NCBI RefSeq assembly: GCF_014206815.1
Contig: NZ_JACHNP010000004.1
Span: 124,001 to 188,000 of the forward strand
Source: Xanthomonas sp. F10
GTDB lineage: Bacteria > Pseudomonadota > Gammaproteobacteria > Xanthomonadales > Xanthomonadaceae
Length of the DNA: 64,000 bases
Direction: 5' to 3'
The notes below the pieces were generated by a model. That model made no database searches. It was not told the origin of the DNA and was given only the letters and a program-made list of their open reading frames with translations. Below, piece by piece: positions 48,292-57,316 of the stretch (positions are counted from its first letter, which is position 1; each line of letters opens with the position of its first letter). Both the position numbers and the translations under genes were made by a program.

Positions 48292-49236
48292 TCAGCGCGC
48301 GGGAAGGCCGGCCTGGTAGGCCTGCAGATGGCAGTACGCGGCCATCAGCAGCGGTGCCTCGTGCCCGGCGGCGCGGGCGCGGGCGAGCATGTCGCCGACG
48401 ATCTGTTGCGCTTCCACCTGCTGCCCGGCTTCCAGGTCGCGCAGCATCGACGCCTTCATCGGCGATCCGGGGTGGGTCAGCAACTGCTGCGCACTGGCCT
48501 GCGCCGCCTCGGGCACCGGTTCGCCCGCGGCTGCGGCCACCGCCGTGCACTCGGCATACAGGCCACGCACCAGCGCCACGCCGTCGTCGCTGGCGACGAT
48601 GCGCCCGATCGGCGCTCGCATCAGGCAGGTGGCTGCGGCCAGCGCGGTGAGGAAGGTGTACTTGATCCATTGCTCCTGCGCGATCCGCGGCGTGGCCAGG
48701 TGATCCACGTCGGCTTGCGTGCATGCATCCGCCAGGGCGCGCACGCGCGCGCTGTCGGCGCCGCGGCTACCGCGCTCGCCGAAGGTCAGCGAGGCCGGCT
48801 TGGCCAGGTGCTGGATCGCGCCATCGGCATCGAGCACCGCACTGATGAAGCACAGCCCGCCGATCACCCGTTCCGCACCGAAGCGCGCATCCAGCGCCCG
48901 GTAGTGGCGCAGGCCGTTGAGGATCGGCAACACGCTGGTGCCGTCGTGCACGGCCGGCGCCACCGCGTCCAGTGCACTGTCCAGGTCGTAGGCCTTGCAA
49001 CTGAGCAGCACCAGGTCGAACGGCCGCGCCTGCGCCGCGCCGGGCAGCATTTCGGCGGTGAGCGTGTTCACCGCGATGGTCGCATCGCCGCGCGGACTGC
49101 GGATGCGCAAACCGTCGCGCTGCAGGCGTGCGGCCCGCGGCGGCCGCACCAGGAAGCTGACATCGACGCCGGCCTGGGCCAGGCGTCCGCCGAAGTAACC
49201 GCCGGTCGCGCCGGCACCGAGAATCAGGATACGCAT
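48292..49236 (-). CDS. panE: Ketopantoate reductase family protein (PanE/ApbA)
   Basis: 314 residues. N-terminal NADPH-binding motif GAGATGGYFG at residues 7-16, then VLLSCKAYDLD and the C-terminal ApbA domain with the conserved KYTFLTALAAATCL region. True PanE reduces 2-dehydropantoate in pantothenate synthesis. Several paralogues often occur and the other pan genes are not adjacent, so this could be a related 2-oxoacid reductase. Confidence 0.82.
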   Translation of the reverse strand: MRILILGAGATGGYFGGRLAQAGVDVSFLVRPPRAARLQRDGLRIRSPRGDATIAVNTLTAEMLPGAAQARPFDLVLLSCKAYDLDSALDAVAPAVHDGTSVLPILNGLRHYRALDARFGAERVIGGLCFISAVLDADGAIQHLAKPASLTFGERGSRGADSARVRALADACTQADVDHLATPRIAQEQWIKYTFLTALAAATCLMRAPIGRIVASDDGVALVRGLYAECTAVAAAAGEPVPEAAQASAQQLLTHPGSPMKASMLRDLEAGQQVEAQQIVGDMLARARAAGHEAPLLMAAYCHLQAYQAGLPAR

Positions 49237-49406
49237 GAGACGTGGATCGCCTTGGGGTGGGACACGTCCGACCGTGGGAACGCATGCCGGCAAACGAGCG
49301 CGTATGCAGTGCCATCGACGATGCGACGCAACCTGCTATGCCGTTGCGCCGCATCGCGGGCCGCACACGCCGTCAGGTGACCGCACGCAGCGGTGGCCAG
49401 TGTGGC

Positions 49407-50441
49407 TCAGCTCTTCTTCACCAACTCGACGCGGCGGTTCTGCGACTTGCCCTGCTCGGTCGCATTGTCCGCCACCGGATCGGCATCGCCGAAGCCGGCT
49501 GCGCTCAGCCGCGACGCATCGATGCCCTGCGCGACTAGTGCGGCGACGACCGCCTTGGCGCGGCCTTCGGACAGCGTCTTGTTGTGCGCGGCATCGCCGG
49601 TGCCGTCGGTATAACCGTTGACGGCCAGCTTCAACGCCGCATCCTGCTTGAGCAGCTGCACGACCTGGGCGATCTGCGGTTGCGAATCGGGCAGGATGTC
49701 GGTCTTGTCGGTGGCGAAGTTGACGTGCAGCGCCACCTTGCCGGTCTTGTCGATCTGCGTCTTCAGTTCGCTGGCCGGCAGCAGGCTGGCGGTGACCTGC
49801 AGCGGCTTGGTCTCGGCGATCAGCAGGCCGCCACCGAACTGGTAGCTGCAAAGATGGATCCAGATATCGCGATCGGCGCGATGCACCACGAACACCTGCG
49901 CCGGGTTGTTCCAGACATCGCCCAGGCCGCTGTTGTACTTGGTGGCGACATCGCGTGGCCACTCCTTGATCTTCTGCGTGGCCGCTTCGGGAATCCGGCC
50001 GTCGAAGATCTTCTTGCCGCCAAGTGCCGTGACGACCGCCTCGATGTTGCGTTCCAGTTCCAGATCCGAGAAGGTCTTGCCCTGTGCGGCATCGATGTGC
50101 GCGGACCAGACCTTGCCCTCGACCGGCTGCAGGCGATCGCCGGTCCAGAACGGCACCTGGTCGAAGTCCGCGACGTCCGGTGTGCTGCTGGTGACATAGC
50201 CCGTGGGCAGCGCGATGTAGGGGAAGTCTCCCAGCGGGACGTCGGACACCGGCAGGCTGGCCGGGTCGAATGCCGTATTGGCGGCAGCCTGCTGCTTGGG
50301 AGCGTCCTGCGTGTTGCTGGCAGTCGCCGCGGGGGCCGGCGCCTGATCGTCGGGATGCGCGGGCTGCTGCTCATGCTTCTTGCAGGCGCTCAGACTTGCG
50401 ATGACGGCCAGGGCCAAGGTCGCCACTACTGCTCTTTTCAC
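49407..50441 (-). CDS. OmpA-family lipoprotein of the Tad cluster
   Basis: 344 residues from a GTG (50441), chosen because AAGGAG lies seven bases before it. A lipoprotein signal with lipobox LSAC ends near residue 20. The C-terminal 110 residues are an OmpA-like peptidoglycan-binding domain (NGYTDGTGDAAHNKTLSEGR, ending NRRVELVKK). It is the last gene in the pilus direction, 128 bases after the preceding gene, and may anchor the assembly to the cell wall. Confidence 0.85.
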   Translation of the reverse strand: MKRAVVATLALAVIASLSACKKHEQQPAHPDDQAPAPAATASNTQDAPKQQAAANTAFDPASLPVSDVPLGDFPYIALPTGYVTSSTPDVADFDQVPFWTGDRLQPVEGKVWSAHIDAAQGKTFSDLELERNIEAVVTALGGKKIFDGRIPEAATQKIKEWPRDVATKYNSGLGDVWNNPAQVFVVHRADRDIWIHLCSYQFGGGLLIAETKPLQVTASLLPASELKTQIDKTGKVALHVNFATDKTDILPDSQPQIAQVVQLLKQDAALKLAVNGYTDGTGDAAHNKTLSEGRAKAVVAALVAQGIDASRLSAAGFGDADPVADNATEQGKSQNRRVELVKKS

Positions 50442-50569
50442 AGAGATACTCCTTGTCGGGGGACGAACCAAACTAGTGTAACGGCGAGATCGACCGATCT
50501 TGCTGCAGAACGATGAATCCGCGTCGACCAACGATGGCAACGCGTGCTTGGGTCGCAGTGGAAGCGGGA

Positions 50570-51178
50570 TCAGTGCGCGAGGTCGGGTGGCTGGAACAAC
50601 GCGTCCGGCTGCGGGCCGTAGTCGACGCGCTGGATGTCCCATTGCTGCTGCTGTTCCAGCCCGGTCTTGCCGCGATAGGCGAGTACCAGGCCGGTTTCGC
50701 GATCCAGCCACATCGTGCCTTGCCGGGTCCTGCCAGGACCGTCCGGGTTGGCCAGGCGATAGCGCCATTGCACCGCGGAGCGGCCCGCGCGCAGGCCGCT
50801 GTCGCCTCGCTGGCAGTCGGCGAACATGCCCAGGCCCGCACAGGGCTGCTCCGGGTCGAAACGCAGCGGCCAGCGCATGCCGGGAACCGGCATGGCACCG
50901 CCCTGCTGGCCGACGATCCAGCCGGTCGGCGCATCCTTCGCGAGGATCAGGGCATACGACCGACCGCCGGCATCCTGGAACTGGATGCGCAGCGCGCCGT
51001 CGCGAAAGAACACCGTCGCCGGCTGCGCCGCGCCGCGCGGCTGGATCCGGCTCAGGCCGCCAAGCTCGTTGGTGGTGACCTGCGCTACGCCAGCGAGCCC
51101 GGCGTCCTCGGCGTGTACCACGCCGGCAAACCCCTGGCACAGCGCCATCACGCACGCCAGCCGTGTCTGTCGACGCAT
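50570..51178 (-). CDS. Exported hypothetical protein of the Tad cluster
   Basis: 202 residues with a signal peptide (ACVMALCQGFAGVVHA). No characterised domain is recognised; the middle has MRWPLRFDPEQPCAGLGMFADC and a probable disulfide-forming pair of cysteines. The start codon overlaps the stop of the upstream TadE-like gene by one base (TGATG), so it belongs to the pilus operon. A periplasmic accessory role is likely but undefined. Confidence 0.7.
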   Translation of the reverse strand: MRRQTRLACVMALCQGFAGVVHAEDAGLAGVAQVTTNELGGLSRIQPRGAAQPATVFFRDGALRIQFQDAGGRSYALILAKDAPTGWIVGQQGGAMPVPGMRWPLRFDPEQPCAGLGMFADCQRGDSGLRAGRSAVQWRYRLANPDGPGRTRQGTMWLDRETGLVLAYRGKTGLEQQQQWDIQRVDYGPQPDALFQPPDLAH

Positions 51179-51846
51179 CACTTGTCCAGATTGCCCTGCG
51201 TATAGATCGGCGACTGCATGCGCACGATGGCGTAGCTCTCGATGGGCAAGCGCCTGGTGAATGGCTGCAGCGGGGACGATTCGAACGTGCCTGGCTTCAG
51301 GTACTGGGATTTTCCGCCCAACACCCAATCGACAAAAGGGACCACCAGCGGCGCGTCGTAGACCACCTTGATCTTGAGGATGTTGGCGTCCTGCACATTG
51401 ACGCCGCTGCTGCCGACCGCATCGCTGCGATACGCGAGCGTGTCGTTGGGCAACGCGTACTGGCCGTTGTACTGGCGTTCGCGGAAGTTGCTCCAGGCGG
51501 CCCGCGTCGGATTGATGACCGTGATGCGGCCATGCAGCGTGAGGTCGGCGAACGCCTTCGCGTATGCCACTTCAACCGCGGCTTGACCCGTGTCGTTGGC
51601 ATACAGCGGCATCATGCCCTTGGCGAAGCCCTTGCGCATCTCCATGCGGTCCACCCCGCTGACCGCGCCCGCGCGCGCCGCCATCAGCGCGGCATAGTCG
51701 AGCGTGGACTTCATGCGGTACAGCAGCACGGCCTGGATGACGGCAAGCAACAGGAACAGCAGCACCGGTGTGATGATCACCAGTTCCACCATGGATTGGC
51801 CGCGCATCGATGAGCGGCTGCGCACAGTGCGGACGCGTGCTTTCAT
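51178..51846 (-). CDS. TadE-like pseudopilin
   Basis: 222 residues. The N-terminus has the pseudopilin pattern MRGQSMVELVIITPVLLFLL, with a probable cleavage after the glycine and the glutamate at +5, followed by one membrane helix. The periplasmic part is beta-rich. TadE proteins are minor components of Flp pili. The start overlaps the DUF192 stop by four bases. Confidence 0.85.
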   Translation of the reverse strand: MKARVRTVRSRSSMRGQSMVELVIITPVLLFLLLAVIQAVLLYRMKSTLDYAALMAARAGAVSGVDRMEMRKGFAKGMMPLYANDTGQAAVEVAYAKAFADLTLHGRITVINPTRAAWSNFRERQYNGQYALPNDTLAYRSDAVGSSGVNVQDANILKIKVVYDAPLVVPFVDWVLGGKSQYLKPGTFESSPLQPFTRRLPIESYAIVRMQSPIYTQGNLDK

Positions 51847-52229
51847 GACCGGACTCCCGGAGAGGAAGGCGCCGGCGCGGTGGCGCGCCAGTGCCAGTGT
51901 TCGCCGCGTTGCGGCTGCAGGCGGTCCAGCGCACCGCCATGGAACTCGATGGTGGCCGCGGCGCGCCGGCACATCGCGGTGCGATACGGCCTGACGTTCT
52001 CGCGCCACTCCAGCACCACATCGTCGTGGCCCAGGAACACCAGATCCAGCGGGTAGCCCATGCCGATGGTATGCACACTGGCGCAGGGCCGGATCAGCAA
52101 AGCTTCCGATCCATCCTCGGCCAGCGCCGGGCGCGCCAGCAGCCCGCGCGCGCGCGACCACCAGGTATCCGCCGCCCACACCTGCGGGATCGGGTTGCCG
52201 GCGCTGCGCTCGATGCATCCGCGCTTCAC
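51843..52229 (-). CDS. DUF192 protein in Tad operon
   Basis: 128 residues from a GTG (52229) that overlaps the tadC stop. The DUF192 core is seen in RARGLLARPAL, the conserved CASVHTIGMGYPLDLVFL and the EWRENVRPYR segment. The family is widespread and has no established activity. Its embedding here, with overlaps at both ends, points to a pilus-linked role. Confidence 0.82.
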   Translation of the reverse strand: MKRGCIERSAGNPIPQVWAADTWWSRARGLLARPALAEDGSEALLIRPCASVHTIGMGYPLDLVFLGHDDVVLEWRENVRPYRTAMCRRAAATIEFHGGALDRLQPQRGEHWHWRATAPAPSSPGVRS

Positions 52230-53116
52230 AGGATCCCCTCCTGCAGCATCTTCAAGTAGATGAAGTAACCCAGGAACAGGAAGATCAGCGGGAAGAAGAA
52301 CATCACCAGCGGCAGCATCATCTTCACCGGTGCTTCCAGCGCCAGCTTCTCGGCGCGCAGGAAGCGCTCCTCGCGACGCTGATTGGCCTGCGCGCGCAAG
52401 GTGTCGCTCAAATTGGCGCCGACCTTGTCGGCCTGGATCAGCGCACTGGTGAAGCTGGTGATCTGCGCGATGTCCATGCGCTCGGCCATGCGCCGTAAGG
52501 CCTCGGCGCGCGGCAGGCCGGCGCGCAGATCGCGCAGCATGCGCGAGAACTCTTGCGACAGCGCCCCTGCGGGCCCCTTGGCGACCGCCTGCTCGATGCC
52601 GCCGGTGACGTTCAGGCCGGCCTCGACCGACATGGTGATGAAATCCAGGTAGACCGGCAGATCGCGCACGACGGTCTTCTGCCGGGCCTTGCGCCGCTCG
52701 CCCAGCCACAACGCGGGGTACAGCCAGCCCAGCACGCCGCCGAACAGCAGGCACATCAGGCCAGAGCCGATGCCCAGGTGGCCGAGCATCCCGGTGCACA
52801 GCAGAAAAAAAGCGATCACCACCAGCGCGCTGGCCATGCGCAAGCCGTAGAACTCTTCCGGCGTCAGCGTGTAGTCCTGGCCGGCGGCCTGCAACTGGCG
52901 ATGGGTCTGTTCCAATTGCGCCACGCTCAGGCGCGGCGCGATGCGCCGAGTCAGCACGGTCACCAACGGCCACATCAGTTGCATCAGCCGCGGTAGCGGG
53001 TCGTAGTAGGTGCGGTCTTCCAGTTCGACCTCGCGGATCACGCCGCGCGTGCCGATCACCACCAGCGCAACGGCGCCGGCAGCCAGAAGAGCGATGAGGA
53101 CGAGCATCCAGGTCAT
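52226..53116 (-). CDS. tadC: Tad pilus inner-membrane platform protein TadC
   Basis: 296 residues with a GspF/T2SF domain (about 140-270: DLPVYLDFITMSVEAGLNV) and hydrophobic segments at both ends. With TadB it forms the inner-membrane platform driven by the CpaF ATPase. The start overlaps tadB by four bases (ATGA). Confidence 0.93.
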   Translation of the reverse strand: MTWMLVLIALLAAGAVALVVIGTRGVIREVELEDRTYYDPLPRLMQLMWPLVTVLTRRIAPRLSVAQLEQTHRQLQAAGQDYTLTPEEFYGLRMASALVVIAFFLLCTGMLGHLGIGSGLMCLLFGGVLGWLYPALWLGERRKARQKTVVRDLPVYLDFITMSVEAGLNVTGGIEQAVAKGPAGALSQEFSRMLRDLRAGLPRAEALRRMAERMDIAQITSFTSALIQADKVGANLSDTLRAQANQRREERFLRAEKLALEAPVKMMLPLVMFFFPLIFLFLGYFIYLKMLQEGIL

Positions 53117-53961
53117 ACGTCGATCGTCATGATCTTCTTGCAGAGACGATAGCCCAGGTATTCCATGACCAGGCAGATGGTGATCACCACCCAGCCGTGC
53201 CAGCTATGGAACATCGGCTGCATGGTTTCGCTGTACATCAGGCTCAGATAGCCGATCAGGAACACCGGCAGCATTGCCATGACGATGCCCTGCAGGCGGC
53301 CCTGTGCGGTCAGCGACTTCACCTTCTTCTCCATGGTCAGGCGTCGACGCAGGGTCTCGGCCAGGGTCGCCAGGGTTTCCGCCAGATTGCCGCCGACTTC
53401 GCGCGAGATGTTGACCGCCGAGACGAACAGTTCGGCATCGGTAATGGGCACGCGCTTGCTGAAGTTCTCCATGGCCTCTTCGGCACGAAGCCCCATGTGC
53501 TGCTCGCGCAAGACCAACGCCAGTTCCTGCGCCAGCGGCGGTTGCCCATCGTGGACCAGCACTTCCATCGCCGGCGCGAACCCGACGCCGGCACGCAGGC
53601 TGCTGGACAGCATCTGCAGCGCGTCGGGTAGCTGCTCCTGGATCTTCTCCAGCCTGCGCTTGCGCAGGAACGCGTAGATCTTGCGGGGCGCGAAGATCAG
53701 GAAGATGCCGATCAGCACCGCGATGACCAGGCTGCCGGTCAGCATCCAGATCAGCAATGGAATGATCACCATCACGATGGCGCTGATCATGTACACCTGC
53801 GCCGGATCCAGGAACAGGAACATGTCCGCGAGGTTCATGCGGGCTTGGTCCATGAAGCTTTCGCGGTAGCGCTTCAGGAACTGCTCGCTGGAGCGCGCGA
53901 TCAGCAGGATGGCCATCGCGGTCCCGGCAAACACCAGCAGGGCGATCAGCCACAGGCCCAT
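53113..53961 (-). CDS. tadB: Tad pilus inner-membrane platform protein TadB
   Basis: 282 residues. The T2SF domain (about 110-240) is recognised from LPDALQMLSSSLRAGVGFAPA and ISREVGGNLAETLATLAETL; terminal hydrophobic helices flank it. The ATG (53961) shares one base with the cpaF stop (TGATG). It pairs with TadC. Confidence 0.93.
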   Translation of the reverse strand: MGLWLIALLVFAGTAMAILLIARSSEQFLKRYRESFMDQARMNLADMFLFLDPAQVYMISAIVMVIIPLLIWMLTGSLVIAVLIGIFLIFAPRKIYAFLRKRRLEKIQEQLPDALQMLSSSLRAGVGFAPAMEVLVHDGQPPLAQELALVLREQHMGLRAEEAMENFSKRVPITDAELFVSAVNISREVGGNLAETLATLAETLRRRLTMEKKVKSLTAQGRLQGIVMAMLPVFLIGYLSLMYSETMQPMFHSWHGWVVITICLVMEYLGYRLCKKIMTIDV

Positions 53962-55685
53962 CAGCGCGCGCCTCCCTGGTTGCGGAAGATGCCCAGGTCC
54001 ACCGACACGCCGCGCTCGGCGAGTTCCTCGTAGAACTCCGGCACCGCACCGGTCGCCACGAAATTGCCGGCGACCTTGCCGTCGGGGCCGTGGTAGGTGG
54101 TCGGCTTGAACAGGAACAGGTCCTGCATCTGGATGGTGCCGCTTTCGATGCCGGTGATTTCGGTGATGTGGCTGACCTTGCGCGAGCCGCAGGGATAACG
54201 GCGCTGGTGCACGATCAGGTTGACCGCAGACGCGATCTGTTCGCGTACCACGACCATCGGCAGCTCCATGCCGGCCATCATCACCATCACCTCCAGGCGC
54301 GACAGCGTCTCGCGAGGGTTGTTGGCGTGCGCGGTGGTCAACGAGCCTTCGTGGCCGGTATTCATCGCCTGCAGCATGTCCAGACACTCGCCGCCGCGGC
54401 ACTCGCCGACCACGATCCGATCCGGGCGCATACGCAACGCGTTCTTGACCAGGTCGCGGATAGTGATCTGGCCCTTGCCCTCCATGTTGGGCGGGCGGGC
54501 TTCCAGTGCCACCAGGTTGGGCTGCACCAGTTTGAGTTCGGCCGCATCCTCGATGGTGACCACGCGGTCGCCGTCGGGGATGAAGTTCGACAGGATGTTC
54601 AGCAGGGTGGTCTTGCCAGAGCCGGTACCGCCGGACACCACGATGTTGCGGCGCTCGCGCACCGCCATGATCAGAAACTCCAGCATCGCCTCGTTCAGTG
54701 AACCGAACTTCAGCAGATCCTCACCCATCAGCCGACGTGTGGCGAACTTGCGGATGCTGATACTGGGCCCGCGCAGAGCGACCGGCGGGATCACCGCGTT
54801 GACGCGCGAGCCGTCCTTCAGGCGTGCGTCGACCAACGGCGAGCTTTCGTCGATGCGCCGCCCCAGGGGCGTGACGATCCGCTCGATCGCCGCCAGGCAG
54901 GCGCGTTCGTTGGAGAACACCACGTCGGACTTCTGGATGCGCCCGGCACGCTCGATGAAGATGTCGTCATGGGAATTGACCATGATTTCGGTGACGGTCG
55001 GATCGTCGATCAGGTCCTCCAGCGGCCCCAGTCCGATCGCCTCGTCCAGCACCTGCTTGGCCAATCTGCGTGGGCTGATGTCCGCCGGCAGATCGCTGAA
55101 CTCGCGCTTGAGGATGTCGTCGATCAGGTTGATGGTGCTGTCGCGCAGCGCGCTGTCGTCCATGCTGCGCACGTCCATGCGCCGCAGATCCATCTGCCGC
55201 ACCAGCGCCATATGCAGCTTGGTGCGCCAGGTGGCGATGTCCGACGGCGGCGGGCCAGCCACCACCATGTCTGTTGCCGCGGGCGCGGTCGGCTGGCGGT
55301 CGGCGGCGGCCTCGCTCGCCGCCGCAGGCGCTTCTGCCGCCCTGGTCGCAGCGCCGTCGTTGGCGGCAGGCGTCTGCCGGACGATGCGCGCATCGTCGCC
55401 ACTGACCTTCAGCATGTACTGGCCGATGCGGATCTCGTCCTTGCCGTCGATCGGCCCCTGCTTGGCCAGCACCACCTTGCCGTTGAGCGTGATCGGCTCG
55501 CGCCCGCCCAGGGGCAGGATGAACACGCCCTCGTCCTCGCGCAGCAGGGTGGCGTGTTTGCCGGCGATGTTCCAGCCCTGCAGCATCACCAGATTGGCAT
55601 CGGCGCGGCCGATGCCGCACTCGCGGTGCATGCATTTGACCTGACGCGTGTCGCCTCCTGGCGTATTGATCAGCACTGTGAACAT
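53961..55685 (-). CDS. cpaF: Tad secretion ATPase CpaF/TadA with N-terminal FHA domain
   Basis: 574 residues. A forkhead-associated-like domain fills about residues 1-100 (ECGIGRADANLVML with RxxxH-like phosphothreonine-binding layout, then HATLLRE), followed by a Pro/Ala-rich linker and the secretion ATPase from about 200. Walker A is GGTGSGKTT at about 347-355; ATPase signatures GECRGGECLDMLQA and TTAHANNPRETL are present. Most CpaF proteins lack the FHA part. It powers pilus assembly. 30 bases separate it from cpaC. Confidence 0.93.
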   Translation of the reverse strand: MFTVLINTPGGDTRQVKCMHRECGIGRADANLVMLQGWNIAGKHATLLREDEGVFILPLGGREPITLNGKVVLAKQGPIDGKDEIRIGQYMLKVSGDDARIVRQTPAANDGAATRAAEAPAAASEAAADRQPTAPAATDMVVAGPPPSDIATWRTKLHMALVRQMDLRRMDVRSMDDSALRDSTINLIDDILKREFSDLPADISPRRLAKQVLDEAIGLGPLEDLIDDPTVTEIMVNSHDDIFIERAGRIQKSDVVFSNERACLAAIERIVTPLGRRIDESSPLVDARLKDGSRVNAVIPPVALRGPSISIRKFATRRLMGEDLLKFGSLNEAMLEFLIMAVRERRNIVVSGGTGSGKTTLLNILSNFIPDGDRVVTIEDAAELKLVQPNLVALEARPPNMEGKGQITIRDLVKNALRMRPDRIVVGECRGGECLDMLQAMNTGHEGSLTTAHANNPRETLSRLEVMVMMAGMELPMVVVREQIASAVNLIVHQRRYPCGSRKVSHITEITGIESGTIQMQDLFLFKPTTYHGPDGKVAGNFVATGAVPEFYEELAERGVSVDLGIFRNQGGAR

Positions 55686-55715
55686 GGCGGTGAACCTTGC
55701 GCTCCGTGGGTGGGA

Positions 55716-57314
55716 TTACTTGATCAACTTGTCTTGCCGGGGGCTGATTTCGTTCTGCAGCTCCTTCTCGATCCCTTCGGCGCGCTGCAGGTCCTGCAGG
55801 TTCTCCGGCGAGGTCGGGCTGACGATGCGCGGGGTCACGAAGATCACCAGTTCGGTCTTGTTGCCACGGAAGCCATCGGAGCGGAACAGCTTGCCCAGGA
55901 TCGGGATGTCGCCCAGCAGCGGCAGCTTGTCCACGGCCTTGGAGGCCTCCCGATCGAGCAGGCCGGAGATGACGATGGTCTGGCCGGCATTGACGTTCAG
56001 TTCGGTCTCGACGCGCCGGGTCAGGAAGCCGGGAACGCCCTGCACCGACACCGACGGATCGATCCGGCTGACCTCGGCCATGATCGAGGTATTCACCTGA
56101 TTGGACGAGTTGACCGACGGGTTGATGTTCAGGCGGATGCCGTACTCCTTGTACTCGATCTGGGTCTGGCCAAGGATCGACGGCACCACGATCGGCACTT
56201 CGCCGCCGACCAGGAAGGTCGCGTTGCTGCCGCTCTTGGCACTCAGCTTGGGCTGCGCCAGCACCCAGGCCTTGCCGCGGCTCATCAGCAGGTTGATCTT
56301 CGAGGCGATCGTGGTGGCGATGCCGAAGTAGCCCTGCGGCCCGGGCAGCTTGGTGGGCAACTGGTCCTTGATGTCCTGGAAGGTCTGGTTGTCCTGCGGC
56401 AGTACGCGGAAGTAATTGTTCGTGGTCACGTCGCGGATGAGGCCGCCGATCGGACCATCGATGGTGCTGTCCCAGCGAATGCCCAGATCCTCCACGGCGT
56501 TCTTGTTGAACTCCATGATGGACACGTCCATCTGTACCATCGGCCGCATGCCCACCGGGTCGGCCCCGGCGAAGTTCAACACCTGCGGATAGATCTTCTG
56601 CAACGCCTGGATCTTGGCCGTGGTGGCCGCGTCGACGTCGTTGCCCGAGATCACCACATTGGAGCCGATGGCCCGCACGGTAACGCCCGGCGTATTGCCC
56701 AACAGTTCGCGCACGGTCTCGGCCGCACCTTCGGACTTGCTGCCACCCACCGTCACGTTGACGTCGCGCTGGCTGCCATCGGCCATCCACAGGTGGACGT
56801 TGGTCTCACCGGGCTTGGTGCCGATCATGACCAGCTCGGACTTGCCGACCGAGAAGACGCTCAGGACTTCGCCGTCGCCGACCGCGATGCGGCGCAGTGC
56901 CCCGGGTACCCGCCGCACCACGGCCTCGCCCGCATAGATGCTTTGCGACGGCTGGATCAGCGGGGCGACCGACGGCTTCTTGTCGCCGGCCAGAGCGACG
57001 CCGCCACCGCCTGACGAGGAGCCGCCGTTGCCCAGTTCCTGGATCTGCGATTCCACTGTCTGCTTGAGCTGGTCGACCTGGCGCCCTTGCGCCATCAGTC
57101 GCGCCTGTTCCGCCGATGTGGCATCCGCTGCCTGTCCGGCCGCCGGCGCCGGTGACGGCGCCGCAGTGTGCGCGGCTGGCCGTGCGGCTGCGGCGTTGGT
57201 GGCGGCCTGTTGTGCCGATGCGTTCCATCCCCCGATGCCCGCCAGCAGCAAGCCGGCCAACCATGGCGCCGATGTCCCGGCCTTGCTCCTGCGACGGCGT
57301 GTTGCTTGCGTCAT
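55716..57314 (-). CDS. cpaC: Outer-membrane secretin CpaC/RcpA
   Basis: 532 residues with a signal peptide, an alanine-rich spacer, the pilus-secretin N-terminal domain (about 120-200, GDGEVLSVFSVGKSELVMIG), a BON-like module and a C-terminal secretin domain (about 300-510, including VNAGQTIVISGLLDREASK). It forms the outer-membrane gate of the pilus. It begins two bases after the cpaB stop. Confidence 0.93.
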   Translation of the reverse strand: MTQATRRRRSKAGTSAPWLAGLLLAGIGGWNASAQQAATNAAAARPAAHTAAPSPAPAAGQAADATSAEQARLMAQGRQVDQLKQTVESQIQELGNGGSSSGGGGVALAGDKKPSVAPLIQPSQSIYAGEAVVRRVPGALRRIAVGDGEVLSVFSVGKSELVMIGTKPGETNVHLWMADGSQRDVNVTVGGSKSEGAAETVRELLGNTPGVTVRAIGSNVVISGNDVDAATTAKIQALQKIYPQVLNFAGADPVGMRPMVQMDVSIMEFNKNAVEDLGIRWDSTIDGPIGGLIRDVTTNNYFRVLPQDNQTFQDIKDQLPTKLPGPQGYFGIATTIASKINLLMSRGKAWVLAQPKLSAKSGSNATFLVGGEVPIVVPSILGQTQIEYKEYGIRLNINPSVNSSNQVNTSIMAEVSRIDPSVSVQGVPGFLTRRVETELNVNAGQTIVISGLLDREASKAVDKLPLLGDIPILGKLFRSDGFRGNKTELVIFVTPRIVSPTSPENLQDLQRAEGIEKELQNEISPRQDKLIK

Positions 57315-57316
57315 GC

